From Collinsella sp. AF08-23 (lineage in GTDB: Bacteria; Actinomycetota; Coriobacteriia; Coriobacteriales; Coriobacteriaceae): DNA of 64,000 nt. A model generated the notes under the pieces. It was not told the origin of the DNA. It saw nothing but the letters and a program-made list of their open reading frames with translations, and did not search any database. How positions within the stretch are numbered: position 1 is the first letter of the stretch; every line of letters begins with the position of its first letter. The DNA lies in contig NZ_QUHV01000007.1 of NCBI RefSeq assembly GCF_003479805.1, forward strand, positions 991 through 64,990, in the 5' to 3' direction. Positions 24,975 to 33,166 of the stretch are shown here, piece after piece. The position numbers were made by a program, and so were the translations under genes.

Positions 24975-26678
24975 ATGTATCAGGGAGTTAACGCTTCGGA
25001 GGGCATCGGTATCGGCAGCGTCATGGTTGCCGTCGATCCCGACCTCACGTTTGAGCCCCACGAGGTCTCCGACGTCGCCGCCGAGAAGGAGCGCTACCAG
25101 GCCGCGCTGGCCGTCTTCTGCGAGAAGACCCAGGCCCAGGCGGACCACATGAAGGTCGCCGTGGGCGAGAACGAGGCCGAGATCATGGCCGGCCACATCA
25201 TCCTGGCCCAGGATCCGGGCATGACGGATGCCATCAACGGCGCCATCGACGGCGGCGCTTGCGCCGAGCAGGCCCTCGTCGACGCCAGCACCATGTTCGA
25301 GAACATGTTCCTGTCCATGGACGACGAGATGTTCCGCCTGCGCGCCGCCGACATCGCCGACATTCGCACCGGCATCCTCGCCGAGCTTCTGGGCGTCGAG
25401 GTCGTCGACCTCTCCGTCCTCCCCGAGAACACCGTCGTGGTCGTGCACGACCTGACTCCGTCCATGACGGCCACCATCGACAAGGACCACGTCGCCGGCA
25501 TCGTCACCGAGACCGGCGGCCGCACCTCCCACTCCGCGATTATCGCCCGCGCCCTCGAGATCCCCGCTGTTCTCTCCGTCGCCAACAGCTGCTCCGCCCT
25601 GCGCAACGGCATGACCGCCATCGTGGACGGCTCCAAGGGCGTCGTCATCGCTGAGCCCGAGGCCGAGGTCCTTTCCGACTACCAGGCCAAGGCCAAGGCC
25701 TTCGCCGAGGAGAAGGCCGCCCTCGAGGCGTTCCGCGGCCAGGAGACCGTCACCGCCGACGGCATCAAGAAGATCCTCGCCTGCAACATCGGCAGCCCCA
25801 ACGACGTCGCCAACGCCCTTGAGCACGACGCCGAGGCCATCGGCCTGTTCCGTTCCGAGTTCCTGTTCATGGATGCCGCCGAGCTCCCGAGCGAGGAGGA
25901 GCAGTTCCAGGCTTACCGCAAGGTCGCCTCTGCCCTCAAGGGCGCGCCGGTCATCATCCGCACCCTCGATGTGGGCGGCGACAAGGAGATCCCCTACCTC
26001 CATATGGAGAAGGAGGAGAACCCCTTCATGGGCTTCCGCGCCGTGCGCTACTGCCTGGAGAACGCCGACCAGTACAAGGTGCAGCTCCGCGCCCTGCTGC
26101 GCGCCGGCGCCTTCGGCGACGTCAAGATCATGATCCCGCTCGTGACCTGCGTCGAGGAGGTCCGTGCCGTCAAGGCGCTCGTCGAGGAGTGCAAGGCCGA
26201 ACTCGAGGCCGAGGGCCTGAAGTACGATGAGAACATCGAGGTCGGCGTCATGATGGAGACCCCCGCCGCCTCCCTCATCGCCGACAAGCTCGCCGAGGAG
26301 GCCGACTTCTTCTCCATTGGCACGAACGACCTCATCGGCTACACCATGTGCGCCGACCGCGGCAACGACCACATCTCCAACCTGTACCAGGTGTACTACC
26401 CGGCCGTCCTGCGCTCGATCAAGAACATCATCGAGAGCGGCGTCAAGGCCGGCATCATGGTCGGTATGTGCGGCGAGGCCGCTGCCGATCCGCTGCTGGA
26501 GCCGCTGCTGATCTCCTTCGGTCTGGAGGAGTTCTCCATGTCCGCGCCGTCCATCCTTCGCGCCCGCAAGACCATCTCCCAGTGGTCCAAGGCAGAGTGC
26601 GATGAGCTTGCCGAGAAGGCGCTTGCCTGCTCAACTGCTGAGGAAGTCAAGGCGCTGCTCGAGGCCGCCGCTCGCTAA
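24975..26678 (+). CDS. ptsI: PTS enzyme I (phosphoenolpyruvate-protein phosphotransferase)
   Basis: The 567-residue protein takes phosphate from PEP and gives it to HPr. ATG 24975 follows AGAGAGGAAA; the frame is open upstream, but MYQGVNASEGIGIGSVMV is the family start. The swivelling phospho-His domain has GGRTSHSAIIARALEIPAV with the active His near residue 186. The PEP-binding barrel shows RTLDVGGDKEIPYL, GTNDLIGYTMCADRGN and MVGMCGEAAADP. Length and motifs are complete. Codon bias is extreme, indicating high expression. Confidence 0.97.
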   Translation: MYQGVNASEGIGIGSVMVAVDPDLTFEPHEVSDVAAEKERYQAALAVFCEKTQAQADHMKVAVGENEAEIMAGHIILAQDPGMTDAINGAIDGGACAEQALVDASTMFENMFLSMDDEMFRLRAADIADIRTGILAELLGVEVVDLSVLPENTVVVVHDLTPSMTATIDKDHVAGIVTETGGRTSHSAIIARALEIPAVLSVANSCSALRNGMTAIVDGSKGVVIAEPEAEVLSDYQAKAKAFAEEKAALEAFRGQETVTADGIKKILACNIGSPNDVANALEHDAEAIGLFRSEFLFMDAAELPSEEEQFQAYRKVASALKGAPVIIRTLDVGGDKEIPYLHMEKEENPFMGFRAVRYCLENADQYKVQLRALLRAGAFGDVKIMIPLVTCVEEVRAVKALVEECKAELEAEGLKYDENIEVGVMMETPAASLIADKLAEEADFFSIGTNDLIGYTMCADRGNDHISNLYQVYYPAVLRSIKNIIESGVKAGIMVGMCGEAAADPLLEPLLISFGLEEFSMSAPSILRARKTISQWSKAECDELAEKALACSTAEEVKALLEAAAR

Positions 26679-26692
26679 ACGCGAGCAAATTT

Positions 26693-26735
26693 GCCGGCTG
26701 CACGCTCCACCACCGCGGTACGGGCTGCAGCCGGC
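26693..26735 (+). terminator. Strong hairpin after ptsI
   Basis: GCCGGCTGCA (26693-26702) pairs perfectly with TGCAGCCGGC (26726-26735). There is no T-run right after it (CATCGTATATTTG), so it may be a weak terminator or an mRNA-stabilising hairpin. Confidence 0.5.
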
Positions 26736-26750
26736 CATCGTATATTTGCC

Positions 26751-26766
26751 GATAAATCGATTTATC
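26751..26766. promoter_or_regulatory. Perfect 16-base palindrome GATAAATCGATTTATC
   Basis: A perfect dyad about 73 bases ahead of the fruK-like start, in the promoter region of that gene. Half of it recurs upstream of ptsH. It is probably a repressor site for a sugar-responsive regulator; none is encoded in this window. Confidence 0.55.
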
Positions 26767-26838
26767 ACCTATGTGGCCGATGTTCTGCTTTCATTTGCGC
26801 TACGCTATGGAGGTCAGTGCGTCTGATTAGGAGGCTGT

Positions 26839-27771
26839 ATGTTTTACACTCTGACTGCCAATCCCGCCGTTGACATGACGGTCGCCGGCCCCGCGCTCGT
26901 TCCCGATGAGAACGTTCGTGCGAACTCCGCCAGCTATACCGCCAACGGCAAGGGTCTCGACGTGTCGTTCGCCCTCAAGAAGTTCGGCGTCGACTCCGTC
27001 GCCCTCGGTTTCTTTGGCGGCTTCACCGGCAAGTTCATCGTCGAGGAGACCATGAACCTCGGCTGCCTGTGCCGTCCGGTCTGGATTGACGGCGTGACGC
27101 GCATCTGCGCCTATATCAACGACGGCGAGCACGAGTACGGCGTCCTCAACCCCGGTGCCCCGCTTACCCCTCAGTACGAGCAGGAGCTCTACGACATCCT
27201 CGACACCAGTACCGGCATGGACTGCCTGATCGTCTCCGGTTCCGTTCCGCCCCGCGCCTCCAAGGACTTCCTCGATCAGGTCATGGAGCATGCCCAGGAG
27301 CGCGGCGCCGACGTGGTCCTCGACCTCTCCTCCGACAAGCTCAAGACGCTTGCCTCCAAGAAGCCGTTGCTCATCAAGCCGAACCATCACGAGATGCGTG
27401 AGATCTTCGGCGTTCCGGTGAACACCGACGACGAGGTCCGCGTCGCCATGAAGCTCGCCCATGAGGCCGGCGTCCAGAACGTGCTGCTCACCCGCGGTAG
27501 CCGCGGCGACGCCTACTTCTCCAACGGCGAGGACATCTGGTACGCCAAGCGCGAGTTCAACATCAAGCTCGTGTCCTCCGTCTGCGCCGGCGACTGCACC
27601 CTCGCCGCCTTCCTGCTCAAGTGGTACAAGGATCGCGACAATGTCGAGGAGGCCATGAAGCTCGCCATGGCCACCGGCGCCAACGTCGCCGAGAGCGTTG
27701 GTCTGGGTGACTTCGGCCGCGTTGACGAGTACTCCAAGCGCGTCACTGTTCGCAAGCTCGAGCGCAAGTAA
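26839..27771 (+). CDS. fruK: PfkB-family sugar-phosphate kinase, probably 1-phosphofructokinase
   Basis: The 310-residue kinase starts at ATG 26839 behind TAGGAGG. FYTLTANPAVDMTV at the N-terminus and GKGLDVSFALKKFGV match the FruK/LacC branch of the PfkB family. These enzymes phosphorylate fructose-1-phosphate or tagatose-6-phosphate. The C-terminal ATP/anion-hole motif reads SSVCAGDCTLAAFLL (about residues 245-259) where the family has GAGD; the catalytic Asp is kept. Placement after ptsHI suits fructose uptake, but no fructose EII gene is adjacent. A terminator follows. Confidence 0.83.
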   Translation: MFYTLTANPAVDMTVAGPALVPDENVRANSASYTANGKGLDVSFALKKFGVDSVALGFFGGFTGKFIVEETMNLGCLCRPVWIDGVTRICAYINDGEHEYGVLNPGAPLTPQYEQELYDILDTSTGMDCLIVSGSVPPRASKDFLDQVMEHAQERGADVVLDLSSDKLKTLASKKPLLIKPNHHEMREIFGVPVNTDDEVRVAMKLAHEAGVQNVLLTRGSRGDAYFSNGEDIWYAKREFNIKLVSSVCAGDCTLAAFLLKWYKDRDNVEEAMKLAMATGANVAESVGLGDFGRVDEYSKRVTVRKLERK

Positions 27772-27797
27772 TTCTCGACCTTGATCTTGCCTCTTTT

Positions 27798-27832
27798 GGG
27801 CGCCGTCGGCCTCTCGCCGGTGGCGCCCTTTT
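27798..27832 (+). terminator. Terminator after fruK
   Basis: GGGCGCC (27798-27804) pairs with GGCGCCC (27822-27828), with an inner CGGC/GCCG stem, followed by TTTT. Confidence 0.85.
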
Positions 27833-27841
27833 GGTTCAACT

Positions 27842-27872
27842 GGTGCAATTGGGGTACGCCCCCAATTGCACC
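27842..27872. repeat. Palindromic CAATTG hairpin element
   Basis: GGTGCAATTGGGG (27842-27854) and CCCCAATTGCACC (27860-27872) form a perfect 13-base stem around TACGC. Related sequences lie at 56186-56220 and, more loosely, at 54520-54550. Confidence 0.75.
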
Positions 27873-27934
27873 ATTAGATTGAGGATAATGGGGTCTTATG
27901 CTTGGTATACTGGGGCGCAGGAGCAAGGAGGACC

Positions 27935-29368
27935 ATGCAGCATTCCACGGACATGTCTTTTGCGGGGAGCGCCCTTAACAGCGCGGTGCCGAGCGATGCC
28001 GCGGTCATGGTCTTGCGCACGCTCGAGGCTTCCGGTCTCGAGGCGTGGATTGTTGGAGGTTGGGTTCGCGACGCGCTTATGGGCACGTCCGGTCACGATA
28101 TCGACATCTGTTGCAGCGGTTCGTGGGGGGAGAGCGCGGCGGCTCTGCGAGGCGCGGGGATCTCAGTAATCGAGTCGGGCATCAAATTCGGGGGCATCAC
28201 TGCCGTCGTCGGCGGAGAGCGCATTGAGGTCACGGCATACCGTTTGGACGGATTCTATACGGATGGCCGTCACCCCGAGGATGTGCAACGAGTCTCCTGC
28301 GTTGAAGACGACCTGGCGCGCAGGGACTTTACCGTCAATGCGATGGCATGGCATCCCGAGCGAGGGCTGCTCGACCGCTATGACGGTCGTGGTGATTTAG
28401 AGCGTAGGCAGATTCGCGCGGTGGGGGAGCCCCGTCGTCGTTTCGAGGAAGATGCGTTGCGTATGCTGCGTGCCGTGCGCTTTGCCTGCCGCCTTGACTT
28501 CTCCATGGATGCTGCCACGGCGATGGCACTGGCGTCTTGTGCTCCGTTGCTCGACCAGGTGGCACGTGAACGTGTGGGTATTGAGCTCGAGGGGATTCTC
28601 GTTACTCGCCGCGGGGGTGACGCCCTCGTGCGGTATCCCGAGGTCATGTGTGCGGCGATCCCTGAGCTCGCTGCCGCGCGCGGATTTGACCAGCACACCA
28701 AATATCATGCCTTCGACGTGTACGAGCACGTTGCGCGCGTTCTCACGGTTGCAGGGGAGTTGTCGAGTTTTCGCATTGACGGCGGGGACCCCAATACCCC
28801 CGTCTCAGCGTCGCTCATGTGGGCGGCTCTGCTGCACGACATCGCCAAACCCCAGACGTTTACCCTTGACGACCGGGGGCGTGGACATTTTTACGGCCAC
28901 CCGGAGCGTGGCGAGGTCATGGCAAAGACGATTATGCGGCGCCTCTCATGCGGCAACGATTTGATTCGCGACGCGACCCTTCTCATCCGGTATCATGATC
29001 AGCCGCTCAGGCCGCAACGCGTTGACTTGTTGCGCATGATGCAACGCTTCTCGGCACCGGGGGTCGACACCGCTCGTCTTATGGGCGAGCTGTTCGACCT
29101 CAAGCGCGCCGACACCCTCGGCAAGGCCCCGAGTTGCTTTTACTACGTGGACGAGATTGAGCGCATGCGCGAGATGTGCCGCGAGCTCATGGCGAATCAC
29201 GAGGCATTTAGCATCAAGACGCTCGCTTTGACGGGCGGGGACCTCATCGCGCGCGGCATGACGCCTGGGCCGCACGTCGGGGCGGCGCTCAAGCGCGCCT
29301 TGGAGGCAACGATCGTCGGGACCGTTGCCAACGACAAGGCCGCGCTCCTCGAATTTCTCGGTCTGTAG
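27935..29368 (+). CDS. cca: CCA tRNA nucleotidyltransferase (PcnB/Cca family with HD domain)
   Basis: The protein has 477 residues from ATG 27935 behind AAGGAGG. The class II nucleotidyltransferase head shows WIVGGWVRDALMG and HDIDICCSG (catalytic DxD). It is followed by RRDFTVNAMAWHP and RFEEDALRMLRAVRFACRL, which bind the incoming nucleotide and the tRNA. A C-terminal HD domain contains YHAFDVYEHV and LLHDIAKPQTF. The enzyme adds or repairs the 3' CCA of tRNAs. That fits the local tRNA-Arg, whose CCA is not encoded, although tRNA-Gln and tRNA-Glu here do encode it. The enzyme could in principle be a poly(A) polymerase, but the HD-containing layout favours Cca. Confidence 0.92.
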   Translation: MQHSTDMSFAGSALNSAVPSDAAVMVLRTLEASGLEAWIVGGWVRDALMGTSGHDIDICCSGSWGESAAALRGAGISVIESGIKFGGITAVVGGERIEVTAYRLDGFYTDGRHPEDVQRVSCVEDDLARRDFTVNAMAWHPERGLLDRYDGRGDLERRQIRAVGEPRRRFEEDALRMLRAVRFACRLDFSMDAATAMALASCAPLLDQVARERVGIELEGILVTRRGGDALVRYPEVMCAAIPELAAARGFDQHTKYHAFDVYEHVARVLTVAGELSSFRIDGGDPNTPVSASLMWAALLHDIAKPQTFTLDDRGRGHFYGHPERGEVMAKTIMRRLSCGNDLIRDATLLIRYHDQPLRPQRVDLLRMMQRFSAPGVDTARLMGELFDLKRADTLGKAPSCFYYVDEIERMREMCRELMANHEAFSIKTLALTGGDLIARGMTPGPHVGAALKRALEATIVGTVANDKAALLEFLGL

Positions 29369-29512
29369 CGGGATTTGCTGGGCCGGGTCGTGGCGGTCGA
29401 GTCGATCGGGCGGCGGGTTGAGGTGGCACCTCGGGTCTGCGAGGCGGCGAGGCGCCTCTCCATCTTTTCTCTCGAGGACAATCCATCAGTGGTATCATGG
29501 CACTTGCCAGTA

Positions 29513-29534
29513 TTACGAATATACATATGCGTAA
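29513..29534. promoter_or_regulatory. Operator-like dyad ahead of the ABC importer operon
   Basis: TTACGAATAT (29513-29522) and ATATGCGTAA (29525-29534) are inverted with one mismatch and a two-base centre. The dyad lies 18 bases before the GTG start and ends close to the GAGGAG site, so a bound repressor would block transcription or translation start. Confidence 0.55.
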
Positions 29535-29552
29535 CACTATTGAGGAGCTATC

Positions 29553-31250
29553 GTGACCCACCGCGCTTTGATTACGCCCCCTGCCCGTCCCGAGTTTGCT
29601 GATGGACGATGTCCGGTATGCAGCCGTAGGGGGCTTCTCGCCGGTTCCGCCGCTGGAACGGCCTTTGCCGTGGCGTGCGTGCTCGCGGGGTGCTCATCGT
29701 CCGATGAGACTACGGGGAGCGGCCCGTCCACCGATTCCAGTGGGCACTCGCAGGTCGTCGTCGCCATGAACGCGACGAGCGAGCCTGCCGCGGGATTCGA
29801 TCCGCTCGTCTCGTGGGGCTGCGGCGAGCACGTGCATGAGCCGCTTATTCAGTCGACGCTCGTGACAACCGATGAACAGCTCAACATCGTGAGCGATTTG
29901 GCTACCGAGTACCTGTGCTCGGACGATGGCCTTGTTTGGACGTTCACCATTCGCGACGATGTCTTGTTTACGGACGGCGAGCCTCTTACCGCTCGCGACG
30001 TCGCCTTTACGGTCAACGGCGTTATCCAAAGCTCGGCCTCGGAGGCAGATCTTTCCATGGTCGACACCGCCGTCGCCGTGAGCGATACGGTTGTCGAGCT
30101 TCACCTCAACAAACCGTATAATGCCCTGCTGTACACGCTTGCCGTTCTCGGTATCGTGCCGGAGCACGCATATGGCGAGGGGTACGGTGCGCAGCCCATT
30201 GGATCGGGCCGGTATGTCTTGGAGCGTTGGGACAAGGGGCAGCAGGTCGTGTTCGCCTCCAATCCCGATTACTACGGTACGACGCCGACTATGGAGCGCG
30301 TGGTCGTGGTGTTCATGGATGAGGATGCCGCGCTCGCCGCGGTGCAGAAGGGCGAGGTCGACATCGCCTATACGTACGCCACGCATGCCCATCAGTCCTT
30401 TGATGGATATGAGCTTGTGGCGTACGAGACGGTCGACTCGCGTGGTGTCTCGCTTCCGACGGTGCCTTCCGGCCAGACCAAGGTGCTCGAGGGCGACATT
30501 GCGTATGAGATGGGCAATGACGTGACCTGCGACCTTGCGATCCGTCGTGCCATCAACTGCGGTATAGACCGTGAGTCCATGATCGAGCAGGTGCTAGACG
30601 GGTACGGCAAGGTTGCGTATTCGGTCGGCGACGGCATGCCGTGGTCGAGCGACGACATGCAGGTCGATTTCGATCGCGAGCAGGCCAACCGTCTGCTCGA
30701 GGAGGCGGGTTGGCTCCGCGGCGAGGATGGTGTTCGGAGCCGTGATGGCGTGCGCGCCGCCTTCGACATATGGTATTCGTCCGACGACTCCGTGCGCCAG
30801 GCGCTGGCGAATGAATTCGCCAATCAGATGAGCGAACTCGGCCTTGAGGTGACGCCTCGAGGCGGGAGCTGGGACGAGATCTATCCTCGGCAATTTAGCC
30901 AACCCATCCTGTGGGGCTGGGGCTCGAACTCGCCGGTTGAGGTCTATGAACTGCATTATTCCACGGGCTGGGGCAATTACAGCTGCTATGAGAACGAGAC
31001 TGTCGATGCGTACCTCGACCAAGCGCTCGCGCAGACGGATGTCGAGGCGTCGTATGAGTTCTGGAAAAAGGCGATGTGGGACGGAACTGAGGGCGTGGCA
31101 CCCAAGGGCGCCGCGACGTGGGCATGGATCGCCAACGTCGACCATCTGTATTTCAAGCGCGAGGGGCTGGATGTCGCCCATCAAAAGCCGCACCCCCATG
31201 GGCACGGCTGGTCGCTGGTGAACAACGTGGACACGTGGAGTTGGGCATAA
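29553..31250 (+). CDS. ABC importer substrate-binding lipoprotein (SBP family 5)
   Basis: The protein has 565 residues from GTG 29553 behind GAGGAG. The signal region holds SRRGLLAGSAAG, a twin-arginine-like motif (residues 24-26), then VLAGC with the lipidated Cys at 47. It is therefore probably exported folded and anchored outside the membrane. The mature part follows the peptide/nickel-binding family 5 pattern (WTFTIRDDVLFTDGEPLTAR, GSGRYVLERW). The C-terminus reads HQKPHPHGHGW, an unusual His cluster. Family 5 members bind peptides, nickel or metal chelates. Here the His clusters and fused ATPase favour a metal or metal chelate, by inference. It is the first gene of a four-gene operon. 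Confidence 0.88.
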   Translation: MTHRALITPPARPEFADGRCPVCSRRGLLAGSAAGTAFAVACVLAGCSSSDETTGSGPSTDSSGHSQVVVAMNATSEPAAGFDPLVSWGCGEHVHEPLIQSTLVTTDEQLNIVSDLATEYLCSDDGLVWTFTIRDDVLFTDGEPLTARDVAFTVNGVIQSSASEADLSMVDTAVAVSDTVVELHLNKPYNALLYTLAVLGIVPEHAYGEGYGAQPIGSGRYVLERWDKGQQVVFASNPDYYGTTPTMERVVVVFMDEDAALAAVQKGEVDIAYTYATHAHQSFDGYELVAYETVDSRGVSLPTVPSGQTKVLEGDIAYEMGNDVTCDLAIRRAINCGIDRESMIEQVLDGYGKVAYSVGDGMPWSSDDMQVDFDREQANRLLEEAGWLRGEDGVRSRDGVRAAFDIWYSSDDSVRQALANEFANQMSELGLEVTPRGGSWDEIYPRQFSQPILWGWGSNSPVEVYELHYSTGWGNYSCYENETVDAYLDQALAQTDVEASYEFWKKAMWDGTEGVAPKGAATWAWIANVDHLYFKREGLDVAHQKPHPHGHGWSLVNNVDTWSWA

Positions 31251-31251
31251 C

Positions 31252-32265
31252 GTGAGGCATCTGGATGTGAGCCTTGCGGGGCGGTTCGCTTTGCGCGAGG
31301 TGCTGAGGTTCTGCGCGCTGATGATTGCCGTCAGCCTCGTCACGTTCGCGCTCGTGGCGGCGTCTCCCATCGATCCGGTTCAGGCGAACGTGGGACAGCA
31401 GGCGCTCTTGGGCATGAGTGCCGCCAAGCGGGCCCAGCTCGCCGCGCACTGGGGGTCGGGCGCGCCGTTCTGGGAGCGGTATGTCCTGTGGGCTCAAGGC
31501 GTGGTCGTGGGTGATTGGGGCACGAGTCTTCGGTATAACGCGCCGGTCATCCACGTGGTAGGGGAGCGTTTCGCAAGTTCGTTCGTGCTCATGGTGAGCG
31601 CATGGTTGCTGTCGGGTGTCCTTGGCGTGACCCTCGGCATTGCGGCGGGCGCGCATCGTGACGGCCCGGTTGATCGAGTGGTCCGCGGAGCGTGCATCGC
31701 GCTCTCGTCCACGCCCGCTTTTTGGGTGGGAATCGTCGCGCTTATGGTCTTTTCCGTCGCCCTCGGATGGTTTCCCATTGGTTTCTCGGCGCCCATCGGC
31801 GCAAGCGTTTCGGACATCTCCCTGTTCGAGCGCGTGCGTCATGTGGCCCTGCCGGCGCTCACCCTCTCGGTCACCGGACTTCCCACCATCGCCCTCCATA
31901 CGCGTGAAAAGGTCGTTGACGTGCTGGAGAGCGATTACGTTCGCTTTGCGCGCGCTCGCGGTGAATCGAGTCGCGATATTCTGCTACGTCATGGTTTTCG
32001 TAATTTGATCCTCCCCGCCCTCACGCTTCAGTTCGCCTCTGTTGGGGAGATTTTTGGAGGCTCGGTATTGGTCGAACAGGTGTTTTCCTATCCTGGGTTG
32101 GGTCAGGCGGCGGTGACGGCGGGTTTGGGCGGTGACGCGCCCTTGCTCGTGGGCATCGCGCTTGGTAGCGCCGCATTCGTATTCGCGGGCAATGCGATTG
32201 CGAACGTGCTGTATGCCGTTGTCGATCCGCGCATGCGAGAGGGGAAGCCCCATGCCGCCCACTGA
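31252..32265 (+). CDS. ABC importer permease, DppB/OppB/NikB type
   Basis: The 337-residue membrane protein has about six helices. GTG 31252 starts one base after the preceding stop, so it is translationally coupled. PVQANVGQQALLGMSAAKRA after the first helix, and VRFARARGESSRDILLRHGF near residues 222-241 (the EAA loop that docks on the ATPase), are typical of BPD_transp_1 permeases of the dipeptide/nickel class. It forms the channel with the next gene product. Confidence 0.92.
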   Translation: MRHLDVSLAGRFALREVLRFCALMIAVSLVTFALVAASPIDPVQANVGQQALLGMSAAKRAQLAAHWGSGAPFWERYVLWAQGVVVGDWGTSLRYNAPVIHVVGERFASSFVLMVSAWLLSGVLGVTLGIAAGAHRDGPVDRVVRGACIALSSTPAFWVGIVALMVFSVALGWFPIGFSAPIGASVSDISLFERVRHVALPALTLSVTGLPTIALHTREKVVDVLESDYVRFARARGESSRDILLRHGFRNLILPALTLQFASVGEIFGGSVLVEQVFSYPGLGQAAVTAGLGGDAPLLVGIALGSAAFVFAGNAIANVLYAVVDPRMREGKPHAAH

Positions 32266-33157
32266 TACCTTGCGCACGGAGGGCTCGGGGAGCTCCCATC
32301 GCGACGGTCCGACCGTGTTCCATCGTCCCGCTGCGCGCGTAATGGACAATCGCGTGCGTCTTGTGGCAGCGTGCACGCTGTGTATCTCCGTACTGCTCGT
32401 CGTCGCCATTGCGGGGGGAGTGGTGGCCGCCCGAGCCTCCGTCACCGATTTCGCGTCTAAGATGCTGCCTCCGTCATGCGCACATCCCTTTGGGACGGAT
32501 CAGATGGGCAGGGATATGCTGCTGCGTACCCTCGCAGGCTTGTCAACGTCCCTGTTCGTCGGGCTGCTGGCATCGGCTGTCACGACCTGCATCTCGCTTG
32601 TCCTGGCCGTACTCGCCGCCTTTGGGGGGCGAGCGGCCGATGCGGCCGTCTCATGGCTCACGGACCTCGTAATGGGCGTTCCGCATATCGTGCTGCTGTT
32701 GCTCATAAGTTATGCGCTCGGACGTGGGTTTTGGGGCGTGACGATTGGCGTCGCGCTCACGCATTGGCCGAGTTTGACCCGATTGCTGCGGGCGGAGTTG
32801 CTGCAGGCAAAGCGTGAACCGTATCTTGAGGCGAGTGCTGCCCTGGGCGTCTCTTGGTCGCGCGTGGTCGTGCGTCACCTCATTCCGGCGATTGCCCCGC
32901 AGCTCATTGTTGGGGCGGTTTTGGCGTTTCCTCATGCGATCTTGCATGAGGCATCTATCACGTTTTTGGGATTTGGCCTCTCGCCCGACCAGCCCGCCAT
33001 TGGCGTGATCTTGTCCGAGTCGATGGGATATCTCACGGCTGGCGCTTGGTGGCTTGCGGTCTTGCCGGGTGCGGCGCTGGTTGCCTGCGTCGCCTTGTTC
33101 GATATGCTCGGCTCAAGCTTGAGGCGTCTCATCGACGCACGCACGTCGCAGGAGTAA
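32252..33157 (+). CDS. ABC importer permease, DppC/OppC/NikC type
   Basis: The protein has about 301 residues. The start at ATG 32252, behind GAGGGGAAG, overlaps the upstream permease by 14 bases; an upstream open frame is the shadow of that gene. HPFGTDQMGRDMLLRTLAGL after the first helix is the characteristic OppC/DppC loop. EPYLEASAALGVSWSRVVVR is the EAA loop. It is the partner subunit of the DppB-like permease. Confidence 0.92.
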   Translation: MPPTDTLRTEGSGSSHRDGPTVFHRPAARVMDNRVRLVAACTLCISVLLVVAIAGGVVAARASVTDFASKMLPPSCAHPFGTDQMGRDMLLRTLAGLSTSLFVGLLASAVTTCISLVLAVLAAFGGRAADAAVSWLTDLVMGVPHIVLLLLISYALGRGFWGVTIGVALTHWPSLTRLLRAELLQAKREPYLEASAALGVSWSRVVVRHLIPAIAPQLIVGAVLAFPHAILHEASITFLGFGLSPDQPAIGVILSESMGYLTAGAWWLAVLPGAALVACVALFDMLGSSLRRLIDARTSQE

Positions 33158-33166
33158 GGGGGAGAG

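Noticed and set aside
24570..26372. A 600-codon frame opposite ptsH-ptsI
   Set aside because: It is an antisense shadow caused by the strong C-ending codon bias of ptsI. The translation is a low-complexity Gly/Val/Leu mix with no motif.
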